Shown here in pieces: positions 11,640 through 22,280 of a DNA stretch of 64,000 nt. Each line of letters begins with the position of its first letter. Position 1 is the first letter of the stretch. Below the pieces are notes generated by a model. The model saw nothing but the letters and a program-made list of their open reading frames with translations. It was not told the DNA's origin and did not search any database. The position numbers and the translations under genes were made by a program. Source of the DNA: Bufo bufo (Eukaryota > Chordata > Amphibia > Anura > Bufonidae); the NCBI RefSeq assembly GCF_905171765.1, contig NC_053390.1, positions 210,805,359 through 210,869,358 on the forward strand, read 5' to 3'.

Positions 11640-11837
11640 GCCTTTTGCAGCCCTCTAGCCCTTTCCGGGTGTGTTTTACAGCCTTTTTAGTGCCCAAAAG
11701 TTCGGGTCCCCATTGACTTCTATGGGGTTCGGGTTCGGGATGAAGTTCGGGTCGAGTTCGGATCCCGAACCCGAACATTTTTCGAAAGTTCGGCCGAACT
11801 CGTCGAACCCGAACATCCAGGTGTTCGCTCAACTCTA
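11640..11837. repeat. Right terminus of the hAT with subterminal GTTCGGGT motifs
   Basis: At least eight GTTCGGG or complementary CCCGAAC motifs fall in the last 150 bases before GTTCGCTCAACTCTA. The arrangement mirrors the left end and ends at the duplicated GTCACCTC. Confidence 0.7.
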
Positions 11838-12769
11838 GTCACCTCCCCTAACCCAAAATCGGATTTTAAAGCAGTCATGCAGCACAGCTTACCTTGAATC
11901 GGCTGTGCTCTTCTATCTTGTAATCCGTCCAGTAGTTTATGAGAAAAACGACTTTTATGATTATGTAAATTAGCCCTGAAGGTGCCCAGAGGGGCGTTTT
12001 ATTCCCCTTAGTGTGCCCAGTAACGCCCCTCTTACAGTGCCCAAAACGCCTTCCTTCCTACTGCCTAACCGCCCACAGCCTCTCATCCCTCTCCTCCCCC
12101 TCCCTCACGGCCGAACGAACTCTCGCGCAGGCGCTGTACCCACTGAGGGCTGCGCCAGTGCGATCTGCAGGAGACTAAGGGCAGGAGCTTCATCCTCGTC
12201 ACTGGGCATGCGCCGAGCCCAGTGACGTCCGATGCTCGCTCTTCCCTCAGTCAGCCTGGGAGGAAGCGCAGAGGATTGCCGATTGGCTGCTGCACCCTGC
12301 GTTTTCTCCAGCCTGCCTGCCTGCCAGCGATTTCTTTCCCCACCCTCCCTCCTGGAAACAAATCATTATTACTGGGCTCGGCGCATGCCCAGTGACGAGG
12401 ATGAAGCTCCTGCCCTCAGTCTCCTGCAGATCGCACTGGCGCAGCCCTCAGTGGGTACTGCGCCTGCGCGAGAGTTCGTTCGGCCATGAGGGAGGGGGAG
12501 GAGAGGGATGAGAGGCTGTGGGCGGTTAGGCAGTTGGAAGGAAGGCGTTTTGGGCACTGTAAGAGGGGCGTTACTGGGCACACTAAGGGGAATAAAACGC
12601 CCCTCTGGGCACCTTCAGGGCTAATTTACATAATCATAAAAGTCGTTTTTCTCATAAACTACTGGACGGATTACAAGATAGAAGAGCACAGCCGATTCAA
12701 GGTAAGCTGTGCTGCATAACTGCTTTAAAATCCGATTTTGGGTTAGGGGAGGTGACAGAATCCCTTTAA
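11838..12769. mobile_element. Main body of the TTAA-flanked palindromic MITE
   Basis: This is a near-perfect inverted repeat: 11846-12190 reads as the reverse complement of about 12395-12750. The centre at 12190-12395 carries a GC-rich spacer. With the piece at 676-696 it makes an element of about 940 bases bounded by TTAA at 676-679 and 12766-12769. It has no transposase and would form a very long hairpin. The hAT inserted 13 bases inside its left TTAA. Confidence 0.85.
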
Positions 12770-13257
12770 AGCCAAGGTCTTATCTTTATCTAAAATTGTG
12801 CAGCCTTTGATCGCCACTGCAGATTTTGTGGACTGTAAAACATGTGTATTTCGCTGCAACAGGTATTTTTCTTTGCAAATGGCATCCTGTTTGAACAATA
12901 AAGCCTCCTTCCCACACATGCACTCTTTTTTTTTTTTAGCTTTTTCATTTTTTTGTAAGTGGCATTTCTATACCTCCTTGGTACTTTCCCAAAAAAGGTG
13001 GAGTGATGACGGTAGAAAGGGGCAGGGCTAGCAGGCTCGGCATATTTTTCTTCTTTTATGCCAGAATACTGAAATCTACACCAGATCAGAGATTTCAGAG
13101 GTTTCACTTTAGGCGCATGGACTGCTGGAGGATGAGCATAACTTATGATGAGGCATGCACCACAAGCTACAAATTGTCAATATGCATTTTGGCAAATTCT
13201 AGTCTCACTTTTTTATGATTTGTTTTCAACAGTGGTTTCCTCCTTGGTCGTCTTCCA
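12770..13257. other. Unassigned non-coding stretch
   Basis: T-rich sequence (12926-12960) and old-looking repeat-like DNA, without a boundary or coding frame I can support. Confidence 0.4.
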
Positions 13258-14187
13258 TTAACCTGTTAAGGACACAGGGCGTACAGGTACGCCCTAATGT
13301 CCTGGTACTTAAGGACACAGGGCGTACCAGCCCCCTGGATCTCACAGGCCGGAAGCTGTATGAGTAATACACACAGTATTACTCATACAGCCAATGCATT
13401 CCAATACAGAAGTATTGGAATGCATTGTAAAAGGGATCAGACCCCCAAAAGTTGAAGTCCCAAAGTGGGACAAAAAATAAAGTAAAAAAATTTTTTAAAA
13501 AATGAGTTTTCCCCCCAAAAAATTAAGTTTCCACAAAAAATTAACAAAAACATTTTCTCCAAATAAAGTTAAAAAAAATTGGTACAAAATAGGAGGGGGG
13601 GGAGTTGACATATTAGGTATCACCGCGTCCGTATCGTCCGGCTCTATAAACATATCACATGACCTAACCCCTCAGATGAACACCGTAAAAATGTGTGCTA
13701 AAAAAACAATTTTTTTGTTACCTTACATCACAAAAAGTACAACAGTAAGCGATCAAAAATAAATAAAATAAAAAAAACTATGTATCAGAATATGGAGACA
13801 CTAAAACATCATTATTTTTTTGTTTTAAAAAAGCTATTATTGTGTAAAACTTAAGTAAATTAAAAAAAGTATACATATTAGGTATCGCCGCGTCCGTATC
13901 GACCGGCTCTATAAAAATATCACATGACCTAACCCCTCAGGTGAACACCTTAAAAAGAAAAAAAACAACAAAAAAAAAACTGTGTAAAAAATGCCATTTT
14001 TTTGTCATCTTACATCACAAAAAGTGTAATAGCAAGCGATCAAAAAGTCATATGCACCCCAAAATAGTGCCAATCAAACCGTCATCTCATCCCGCAAAAA
14101 AATTAGACCCTACCTAAGATAATCTCCCAAAAACTGAAAAAACTATGGCTCTCAGACTATGGAGACACTAAAACATGATTTTTTTTT
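13258..14187 (+). repeat. AT-rich dispersed repeat, left segment
   Basis: Starts TTAACCTGTTAAGGACACAG, resembling the TTAACCACTT ends of the element at 40963-50805. An internal motif TATTAGGTATCACCGCGTCC at 13612 recurs at about 13869 and 19177, showing internal duplication. No protein is encoded. The segment stops at a T-run where L1 sequence begins and continues at 19134. Confidence 0.65.
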
Positions 14188-15128
14188 CAATTACAGAGTA
14201 GCGGCATGACGTAGGACGTGGATGTGCTGCACCCCGCCCCCTACCTTCCTCGCTCAACAGTACCACCACTCCATCGCTTTCCATGCATCCCCAGGATGGC
14301 TGGGTGATTCTGGCCGTGTGGCTTCTCTTCTGCTCGCCCGTGATTGGAGTACGCACTGTCTCTTTGCAGCGTGGCGGTGTAGCGCACTGCCTGGAGTCGA
14401 GTTTCGGAGGCGCCTGATGTGGAAATCTGTTGTGGACGAGCGTGGAGCTTTCTTCCTCTTCGGTCTTCTTGGCGTCTCGGCTTAACCATTTGGCGGCGGT
14501 TGGAGGACACAGATGCTGTCTGCCTTTACCGGTGCAGGGGCACGGAACAGGATTCCCTTCAGCTTTAAGGCTGTGAGTGTCCAGGGCTGAGGGGCTCCCT
14601 TGGTGAGAGAGAGAGAGTGCTCCTGGCTGCTTACTCCACAAGTTGATCTTTATCTGGTCCCTGATGGTGAGGGGGCTGAAGATCAGGTCCCTGTGAGAGA
14701 GGGTGAGACCTCCTCGCCTACACGCTTCTTCATCGAAGTTTGGGCCTTGGCGCCTTACCTCCGGAACGCTTCGAAAATGTGGTTGTAGCTGTATGCGTGT
14801 GTTTGCTCTGCTCTAACTTAACTTTTTTGAGGTTCTTTGTTTGTAATGCCAACTCCTGCCCTGTTTTTTTTTATATATTGCCTAGTAACGCATTTAGTCA
14901 CAATGCCCCCCAAATATCGGAAATCTTCCTGCAATAGTGGCCTTTATTAGAGACTCATGCAACGGTTGATAAGCTCCCCCAATTGAAGAGGCGATGGGCA
15001 AAACTGGAATATCACTCGCACCTCTCTTCATATTCGAGAGGCGTGAGTGTATATATTTATCGTGGGGTTGATTTTCACCCATTGGAGGTTAGGGTGGATA
15101 GGGAGGGCAGATTAGTTTTCCTCTATGG
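14188..15128 (+). mobile_element. L1-type LINE, 5' region and endonuclease remnant
   Basis: GC-rich sequence at 14190-14900 resembles a LINE 5' UTR. A frame beginning MPPKYRKSSC at 14903 stops after 16 codons and may be an ORF1 start. At about 14990-15128 the translation contains SRGVSVYIYRGVDF and DREGRLVFLYG, which fit the middle of the apurinic endonuclease domain of L1 ORF2. The rest of ORF1 and the endonuclease is missing. Assignment of the 5' part to the same element as the RT downstream is inferred from order and orientation. Confidence 0.5.
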
Positions 15129-15505
15129 CCGAAAGAGAAGACGTCATCGGCGCAGGCGCACTGAGGGAGTGCTGAGGAGACGAGCCTCCTCATCTCAGAG
15201 CGCCTGCGCCGAATGACCAGAGGCGCGCGATTTTTGAATTACTGACAGGGCCGGCCGGAAGAGGAGATCACGGCTGGCCCTGTCAATCAACACGGCGAGG
15301 GGGCGGATTTCTGCAGCAGCTACCAGCAAGTAGACGCCCTACTTGCTGGTAGAGCCCTCATTTACATATTATAAAAGTTCGTTTTATAAAGAATCGGCCG
15401 CATGAAAGTAAGTAAGACTATTATATTCTCCTATATCGCGCTATGAGGAATCTAACTATCCAAAAAAAAAAAAATGAGTTTTGCGGGGTGACAGAAACCC
15501 TTTAA
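15129..15505. mobile_element. Half copy of a TTAA palindromic MITE
   Basis: It matches one arm of the complete palindrome at 36289-37028, from the central loop (CCGAAAGAGAAG) to the terminal GGGGTGACAGAAACCCTTTAA-type end at 15485-15505. The other arm is absent, so the copy stops at the hairpin tip. It sits between the endonuclease and RT parts of the L1. Confidence 0.75.
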
Positions 15506-15595
15506 CACAGATTATAAGATTTTCGCAAAAAATTTTGCGAATCGCCTTAAAAGGGTAGTTGCATCCCTGGTCCATTTGACAGGGTGGAGTGGTCC
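15506..15595 (+). pseudogene. L1 ORF2 fragment upstream of the solo LTR
   Basis: The last codons before the LTR read FDRVEWS, the first catalytic aspartate motif of the L1 reverse transcriptase (FD at 15575-15580). The reading continues without loss at 16122 after the LTR and one copy of its 5-bp duplication are set aside. The first ~60 bases are not recognisable. Confidence 0.6.
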
Positions 15596-16116
15596 TGTCA
15601 TGCCCTGCTCAGATGATGTGCGGAGGTCTACCAGATTAGCAGCACGTGTCTAGTCATTTGTTTTGTTTTGGAGTCATGCTAGATCCGCCTCCCTTCAGGT
15701 GCTCTGGGTGGGGTCGTTGGTTTAAATTACTCTCACTCCCAGGGTTCCATGCGGGTTATAGCTTCTGTCAAGCTGTGGAAGCAAGGAAGGAAGGATTGGC
15801 TGTTCCTGCTTTGATAAGATAAGTTGGTTTCTGATTTCTTTAGTTTGCTGTCTAGGCTGTTTGTGTGACGTCTGTCCCCTCCTGGTTCTGAGGGAGCAGG
15901 CTGCCCCTTTTCCCCTTTCACCATCTCAGGGATTCTAGGGTATTTTCAGCCCAGGCACGAGGACACATTATTCCCACCATTAGGGTCTGAATGTGGGCTT
16001 ATCAGTATAGGGAGAGATGTTAGGTATTTGCTAGGAGGTGACCTTATCCCCAGCATCTCGCCTAGTAACTTGTTTGTTTAGTTATCTGTGTATCTTAGAT
16101 CCTGTCCGCCGTGACA
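15596..16116 (+). mobile_element. Solo LTR of a gypsy-B-like element
   Basis: This 521-bp LTR runs from TGTCATGCCCTGCTC to CCGCCGTGACA and is clearly related to the 499-bp LTRs of gypsy B (same ends, CACCATCTCAGGGA block). It is flanked by a perfect duplication GGTCC at 15591-15595 and 16117-16121. No internal region remains, so LTR-LTR recombination removed it. The insertion splits L1 ORF2 just after its first RT catalytic motif. Confidence 0.92.
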
Positions 16117-16752
16117 GGTCCTTCTTATGGCAGATCATGTCCCATTTTCGATTGGGGACTACTTTTATTGCAATGCCCCAATTGTTATACACCCAACCAA
16201 CAGCCCGAATTAATATTGATGGCGTTAACTCCTCCATCATTAAGTTACAGCGCGGTACAAGACAGGGGTGCCCTCTTTCCCCTCTTTTATTTGCACTATT
16301 TATGGAGCCTGCAAAGTGCGTTTGGATAGTCAAATTCGGGGGTTCAGGGTAGCGGGAGAGAGCGATAAAATAAGTCTATATGCAGATGATGTCATACTGT
16401 TTCTGGACAAGGGTTGGAAAGTTGTTCCGCATGTCATTCAGGTTATAGAGGAGTTCAGTCAATTGTCTGGTTATTTAATCAATTGGGCTAAGTCCTCGCT
16501 CCTCCCGCTAAACCGAAACGCCCCCGAAGGCTTCTCCCTTGTCCGGATTTTGTCTTTAGATGACTCTCTTGATTATCTGGGGATAAAGATTGGCTCTCCA
16601 ATAAATAGACTTTATGATTTAAATCTCTCCCCGGCAATAAAGTAAAGGAAAAAATTTGAGTCTGGCCAAAATTGTCAATCTCGATTTGCCTTGGTGAAAA
16701 TTATTATATTTTCTTTGATTTTGTACCCGATCTGTGCCTCCCCCATTTGGAT
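16117..16752 (+). pseudogene. L1 ORF2 reverse transcriptase, middle part
   Basis: Translation shows FLWQIMSHFRLG, then PTARINIDGV, the strongly conserved RGTRQGCPLSPLLFALFMEP motif, and, after a frameshift near 16330, KISLYADDVILFLD with the YADD catalytic motif. NWAKSSLLPLN and DYLGIKIG follow. These are RT motifs of L1/Tx1-type LINEs. The frameshift and stops make it a pseudogene. At 16753 it is interrupted by an opposite-strand LINE tail; the frame resumes at about 18230. Confidence 0.85.
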
Positions 16753-16767
16753 AGATGTCTTTTTTTT

Positions 16768-18214
16768 TTTTTTTGTAAATATTTTTATTAGTATCACCAA
16801 TATACAAAAATATAAGACTTTGGTTACAGAATCAAAGTTCAAAATAAAAGGCAATACATACTTTTATCATTTCTTAAACAAAGAAAGCCCAACCCCCCAA
16901 GCCCTCCCCCCTCCCACCCAACTAAGTCACATCTGCAAATATAGTCTCATTTATATTATCCAGCAATCTGCTATTGGCTATTCCAATTATGTCTGAAGCT
17001 TTCTGTCATGTATTTACCCAGTCATTATCTTTATTTATCTCCCCTACCCCTTCTTATAGCTGTACTTAAATAGCTAATTTCCCCAACGTGCCTTTGAGGG
17101 CTTCTAGGTTATACCATTCTGTGTACCTGAATGATTGCATAATCTTTTTAATAACTTCTTGGTTAAAGTTGTTTGCAATAAAAGTTTTCCATCTTTTGAA
17201 AAACCCTTTAGTTTTCTTATCTTTATTTGACTCTGTGTCTAATTTATCTATATACATAAAACGCACCATCTGTGCCTTTACCTCATGAAGTCCAGGTACC
17301 TCCGATTTCAACCACCTCTGTAAAAGACAACGCAGTGAACTTACTAATACTGCATCTAATATCAAGGGGGGAGAATATTGGGATTCTTCAAAGTCATGGA
17401 AGAGCATAGTTTCGGGTGTTAAACTCATGTCATACTTCTAAATTTCTCTAATCCAGCTTTTGACCTGATTCCAAAATGTCTGCACCTGTCCAGAGCACAT
17501 TTCGGGCAGGCAGTAAGAAAATCTGTCTTATCTGGCTTTTTGGGAAAGGTGAAAGCATATATGGCTGAGTGTATTAAACGCAGGTGCGACTCTCGCCACA
17601 CTTCACAAGATATCACTTTGCACACTCTGAGCCATCCCTGTAGAATTTTTTTCAGGTGTTACTGAAATATTTAGCGTCTTCCCCCATTTTTTGAAGAGAA
17701 ATTGAGCTGAGGCTTTATTGCCTGATTCCCTTAACACTTTGTATATATGTGATATGGAGAGCCTGGATTTATCAGCTCCTAAGGAGAAAATCAAAGAGAT
17801 ACCTGTACATTCACTTGTTACATCTCTCAACCTATCCCTACAGAAAAGGTAAACTTGTTGGAAAGGTAACATATGATGTTTATCTAGGCTATATTTTTGA
17901 CAAAGTTCTGGAAAGGTAAGATATCTTTTTTCTGTAACATGAAGAAGGTCAAGTAGAGTTTTAATACATCCTTGATCTCCATACCTGAAACATCTTATTC
18001 AAAACCCCTTGTGGGAATTCAGGGTGTTGCCAGATGCCCATTACTCTGGAGGCTAAATAAGGTTTTTTAGCTAGCTTGCGCGTCTTGTGATTCCAGATCA
18101 AAGTTGGAAAAGTGGCTAGTCTCATGTATCCAATCTAAACCATGCCTAAGGAGGCATGCCAGATTATACAATGTCTAATGTTTGGTATATTAAGGCCACC
18201 TAATTCTCTTGGTA
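16768..18214 (-). mobile_element. 5'-truncated L1 insertion, minus strand
   Basis: A poly-T run begins at 16760 and is the poly(A) tail of a minus-strand LINE. Flanks carry a 15-base duplication AGATGTCTTTTTTTT at 16753-16767 and 18215-18229, the hallmark of target-primed reverse transcription at a T-rich site. Minus-strand frames at 17066-17428, 17425-17625 and 17603-17872 encode pieces of the L1 ORF2 C-terminus, including a Cys-rich ACPKCALDRC segment where L1 proteins carry their CCHC-like knuckle. Frames are shifted relative to each other, so it is dead. The host is another L1 in the opposite orientation. Confidence 0.85.
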
Positions 18215-19133
18215 AGATGTCTTTTTTTTATAAATTAGAGACTCTTATTAACAATCTAATTTGGAGGAGGAAAAGGGTCCGTATAAAGCAAAAATTTTTA
18301 TGGTTGGCTGAGTCAGAAGGGGGACTATCACTTCCTTTTTTTTCAAGGTTACTTTTTTCTCTGTGCAGCTACAAAGCTGTTGTAACTTTAAAGAGAATGC
18401 ACTTGGGCAATACCTTTCGTACTAGGTAGGTCACTTGATAATATTTTTACTCACTTAGAAACAGGACAGTTTGGAACTTTGGACACTAGCTGTTTAATCC
18501 CTAGGACTCTACAGAGGGTATGGAATAAACTGAAAATGATTTTGAAGGTTCCATATGGTTTTCATTTTACTCCTTTGTGGGAGAACTGGAACTTATTGGA
18601 ATTTTTTAAAATGACAGATCATACCTATTGGATTCGTAAGGGTATCACTAGAGTGGCACACTTGTTTGTGTCAGATCAGTTTAAAGCCCTAGGGGACTTT
18701 AATTTCACAAACATGTGCCAAATAAAGTCCTATGAGGAAGTTGAGATGCGGAGGAGGGGTGGTATGTGAACGGGTCTTTGTTAGATTTTTTTTTATTTGT
18801 CTCAGAATTAAGGCGGACTGTCTATTCTTTGTTCATGGAGTATCACAATTGGGTTGCACTAGGATGAGCTCGCGGACGGGCCGGGGGGGGGGGGGCAGGG
18901 TTCTTGGTACCAGCGACAGCAGCCAAAAAAAAAAAGAAGGGGGTTGGGTGGGATTATGGGATAAAATATAGTCAGAATCTACAGATCTAGATTTAAAGTT
19001 ACTGTCCATCAGTTTGCTAGGATTGTATTAACATTCATTATCTATGTTTGTAAGTTCTTTTTTTCTATTTGTTTATTGGTTTTAAATGTTTTGTAACTAT
19101 TTTGAAGAAAATAATAAAAAACAAAACAAAATG
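18215..19133 (+). pseudogene. L1 ORF2 C-terminal region and 3' UTR
   Basis: After the nested L1 the plus-strand frame resumes with FFYKLETLINNLIWRRK and FLWLAESEGGLSLPFF, which match the L1 region after the RT fingers (FIW and GGL-LP motifs). The segment 18479-18769 adds TPLWENWNLLEFF and WIRKGI. The coding remnant fades at about 18770, followed by a G-run (13 G at 18883-18895), an A-run and an AATAAAA-rich tail near 19110. Confidence 0.75.
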
Positions 19134-20885
19134 AAATCATTGTGTAAAACTTACATAAATAAAAAAAATTGTATACATATTAGGTATCGCCGCGTCCGTG
19201 ACAACCTGCTCTATAAAAATACCACATGATCTAACCTGTCAGATGAATGTTGTAAATAACAAAAAAAAAACGGTGCCAAAACAGCTATTTCTTGTTACCT
19301 TGCCTCACAAAAAGTGTAATATAGAGCAACCAAAAATCATATGTACCCTAAACTAGTAGCAACAAAACTTCCACCCTATCCCGTAGTTTCTAAAATGGGG
19401 TCACTTTTTTGTAGTTTCTACTCAAGGGGTGCATCAGGGGGGCTTCAAATGGGACATGGTGTCAAAAAAACAGTCCAGCAAAATCTGCCTTCCAAAAACC
19501 GTATGGCATTCCTTTCCTTCTGCGCCCTTCCTTGTGCCCGTACAGCAGTTTACGACCACATATGGGGTGTTTCTGTAAACTACTAAATCAGGGCCATAAA
19601 TATTGAGTTTTGTTTGGCTGTTAACCCTTGCTTTGTAACTGGAAAAAATGGATTAAAATGGAAAATTTGCCAAAAAATTGAAATTCTGAAATTTCATCTC
19701 CATTTGATAATAACTCTTGTGGACACCTAAAGGGTTATCGCGTTTGTAAAATCAGTTTGAATACCTTGAGGGGTGTAGTTTCTTAGATGGGGTCACTTTT
19801 ATGGAGTTTCTACTCTAGGGGTGCATCAGGGGGGGGCTTCAAATGGGACATGGTGTCAAAAAAACCAGTCCAGCAAAATCTGTCTTCCAAAAACCGTATG
19901 GCATTCCTTTCCTTCTGCGCCCTGCCGTGTTCCGTACAGCAGTTTACGACCAATATGGGTGTTCTGTAAACTACAGAATCGGGGCCATAAATAATGAGTT
20001 TTGTTTGGCTGTTAATCCTTGCTTTGTTACTGGAAAAAATGGATTAAAATGGAAAATCTGCCCAAAAATTTAAATTCTGAAATTTCATCTCCATTTGCCA
20101 ATAACTCTTGTGGAACACCTAAAGGGTTAACGACGTTTGTAAAATCAGTTTTGAATACCTTGAGGGGTGTAGTTTCTTAGATGGGTCACTTTTATGGAGT
20201 TTTTACTCTAGGGGTGCAATCAGGGGGGCTTCAAATGGGACATGGTGTCAAAAAAACAGTCCAGCAAATCTGCCTTCCAAAAACCATATGGCATTCCTTT
20301 CCTTCTGCGCCCTACCGTGTGCCCGTCCAGTAGTTTACGACTACATATGAGGTGTTTCTGTAAACTACAGAATCAGGGCCATAAATATTGAGTTTTCTAT
20401 GGCTGCTAACTCTTGCTTTTTAAAAGTAAAAAAATTATTAAAATGGAAAATCTGCCAAAAAAGTGAAATTTTTGAAATTGTATCTCTATTTCCATTAATT
20501 CTTGTGAACACCTAAAGGGTTAACAAAGTTTGTAAAATTTGTTTTGAATACCTTGAGGGGTGTAGTTTCTAGAATGGGGTCATTTTTGGGTGGTTTCTAT
20601 TATGTAAGCCTCGCAAAGTGACTTCAGACCTGAACTGGTCCCTAAAAATGGGGTTTTTGAAAATTTCGGAAAGATTTCAAGATTTGCTTCTAAACTTCTA
20701 AGCCTTGTAACATCCCCAAAAAATAAAATATCATTCCCAAAATGATCCAAACATGAAGTAGATATATGGGGAATGTAAAGTAATAACTATTTTTGGAGGT
20801 ATTAATATGTATTATAGAAGTAGAGAAATTGAAACTTGGAAATTTGCAATTTTTTTCAAATTTTTGCTAAATTTGGTATTTTTAT
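19134..20885 (+). repeat. AT-rich dispersed repeat, right segment, with a triplicated 393-bp unit
   Basis: Resumes with TTGTGTAAAACTTAC, as expected from the sequence near 13840, so the L1 lies inside this repeat. GTAGTTTCT recurs at 19383, 19775, 20169 and 20562, giving about three tandem copies of a 393-bp unit containing GGGGTGCATCAGGGG. No coding capacity. The usual right terminus is missing; at 20886 a different element starts. Confidence 0.7.
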
Positions 20886-22280
20886 GCCAAAGCCGTATTT
20901 ATGGCCTAAATGTGACAGTGACTTATGCACGTGGGTATTCCAGATGTGCAGTATATTAGAGGGTTTTTCACCCCAGTAACCAGAAAGCGTATTTCTGTCC
21001 TAAATGTGACAGTGACTTATGCACGTGTAATCACAGATGTGCAGTATATTAGAGGCTTTTTTCACCCCAGTATGCCAAAGCCGCATTTATGGCCTAAATG
21101 TGAGTGACTTATGCATGTGTAATCACAGATGTGCAGTATATTAGAGGCTTTTTTCACCCTAACCAAAAAGCTGTATTTCTGTCTTAAATGTGACAGTGAC
21201 TTATGCACGTGTAATCACAGAGTGTGCAGTTATATTAGAGGGTTTTTTCACCCTAAACAAAAGCTGTATTTCTGTCCTAAATGTGACAGTGACTTATGCA
21301 CGTGTAATTACAGATGTGCAGTATATTAGAGGTTTTTTTCACCCCAGTATGCCAAAGCCGTATTTATGGCCTAAATGTGACAGTGACTTATGCACGTGTA
21401 ATCACAGATGTGCAGTATATGAGAGGGTTTTTTCACCCTAACCAAAAAGCTGTATTTCTGTCCTAAATGTGACAGTGACTTATGCACGTGTAATCACAGA
21501 TGTGCAGTATATTAGAGGGGTTTTTCACCCCAGTAACCAAAAAGCTGTATTTCTGTCCTAAATGTGACAGTGACTTATGCACGTGTAATCCCAGATGTGC
21601 AGTATATTGGAGGCTTTTTTCACCCTAATCAAAAAGCTGTATTTCTTTCCTAAATGTGACAGTCACTTATGCTTGTCTAATCCCAGATGTGCAGTATATT
21701 AGAGGGTTTTTTCACCCCAGTATGCCAAAGCTGTATTTCTTGACTTGCAGATAGCCTATGCTGGTGCACTATCGTTTCATAAAATGGCTGCAGATCATGT
21801 ATTGATATTGACTGACTGAAGAAAAAAAAGTTCGTTTTCAGCAGTAGTTGGGTCAGGGCAGGCTTAAAAATATTGTGCACTGGACCCACAAAACACTTTT
21901 TCTGTAGATCGCTGAGTACATAAACCAGTTCTTGATAAGATTTCTCCCTGATCTCTCCCTCACAGCAGCTGCAGCCTCTCCCTACACTAATCCGAGCAGA
22001 GTGACGGGTGGCGCTACGTGACTCCAGCTTAAATAGAGGCTGGGTCACATGCTGCAGTTGGCCAATCACAGCCATGCCAATAGTAGGCATGGCTGTGATG
22101 GCCTTTTGGGGCAAGTAGTATGATGCTTGTTGATTGGCTGCTTTGCAGCCATTCAAAAAGCGCCATAAAAATCGCCAAACTCCGAACCCGAACTTTTACA
22201 TAAATGTTCGGTTCCGGGTGCCGAAAACCCTAAAGTTCGGTACGAACCCGAGCTTTACAGTTCGGGTTCGCTCAACTCTA
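20886..22280 (-). mobile_element. Truncated non-autonomous relative of the 697-11837 hAT
   Basis: The right edge is GTTCGCTCAACTCTA, identical to the autonomous copy's right terminus, with subterminal GTTCGGG motifs. The part at about 21950-22200 is the reverse complement of the leader at 830-960 and beyond. At 20886-21735 lies a tandem array of about nine units, 89-95 bp each, marked by GTGACAGTGACTTATGCACG; its sequence differs from the 93-bp satellite of the larger element. The other terminus is missing. It cuts off the 5' part of gypsy A at 22280. Confidence 0.75.

Larger units (their letters stand above)
697..11837 (+). mobile_element. 11.1 kb hAT transposon with two internal satellites
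   Basis: The element starts TAGTGTTGAGCGAAC and ends GTTCGCTCAACTCTA (one mismatch between inverted termini). It is bounded by a perfect 8-bp duplication GTCACCTC at 689-696 and 11838-11845, the length typical of hAT insertion. Order inside: left terminus with clustered GTTCGGGT motifs, a non-coding leader to about 1517, a 227-bp tandem array, a TATA box, a transposase in two overlapping frames, a 93-bp tandem array, and a right terminus with the same clustered motif. Most hAT elements are 2.5-5 kb; here the two satellites account for about 6.6 kb. The target was a palindromic MITE. The transposase frameshift suggests this copy is not autonomous, although all catalytic positions remain. Confidence 0.92.

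Noticed and set aside
14168..14641. 157-residue minus-strand frame
   Set aside because: It lies opposite the GC-rich L1 5' region, where chance frames are expected.
21677..22156. 159-residue minus-strand frame
   Set aside because: It runs through the leader of the truncated hAT relative; the same leader in the full element has no equivalent long frame.
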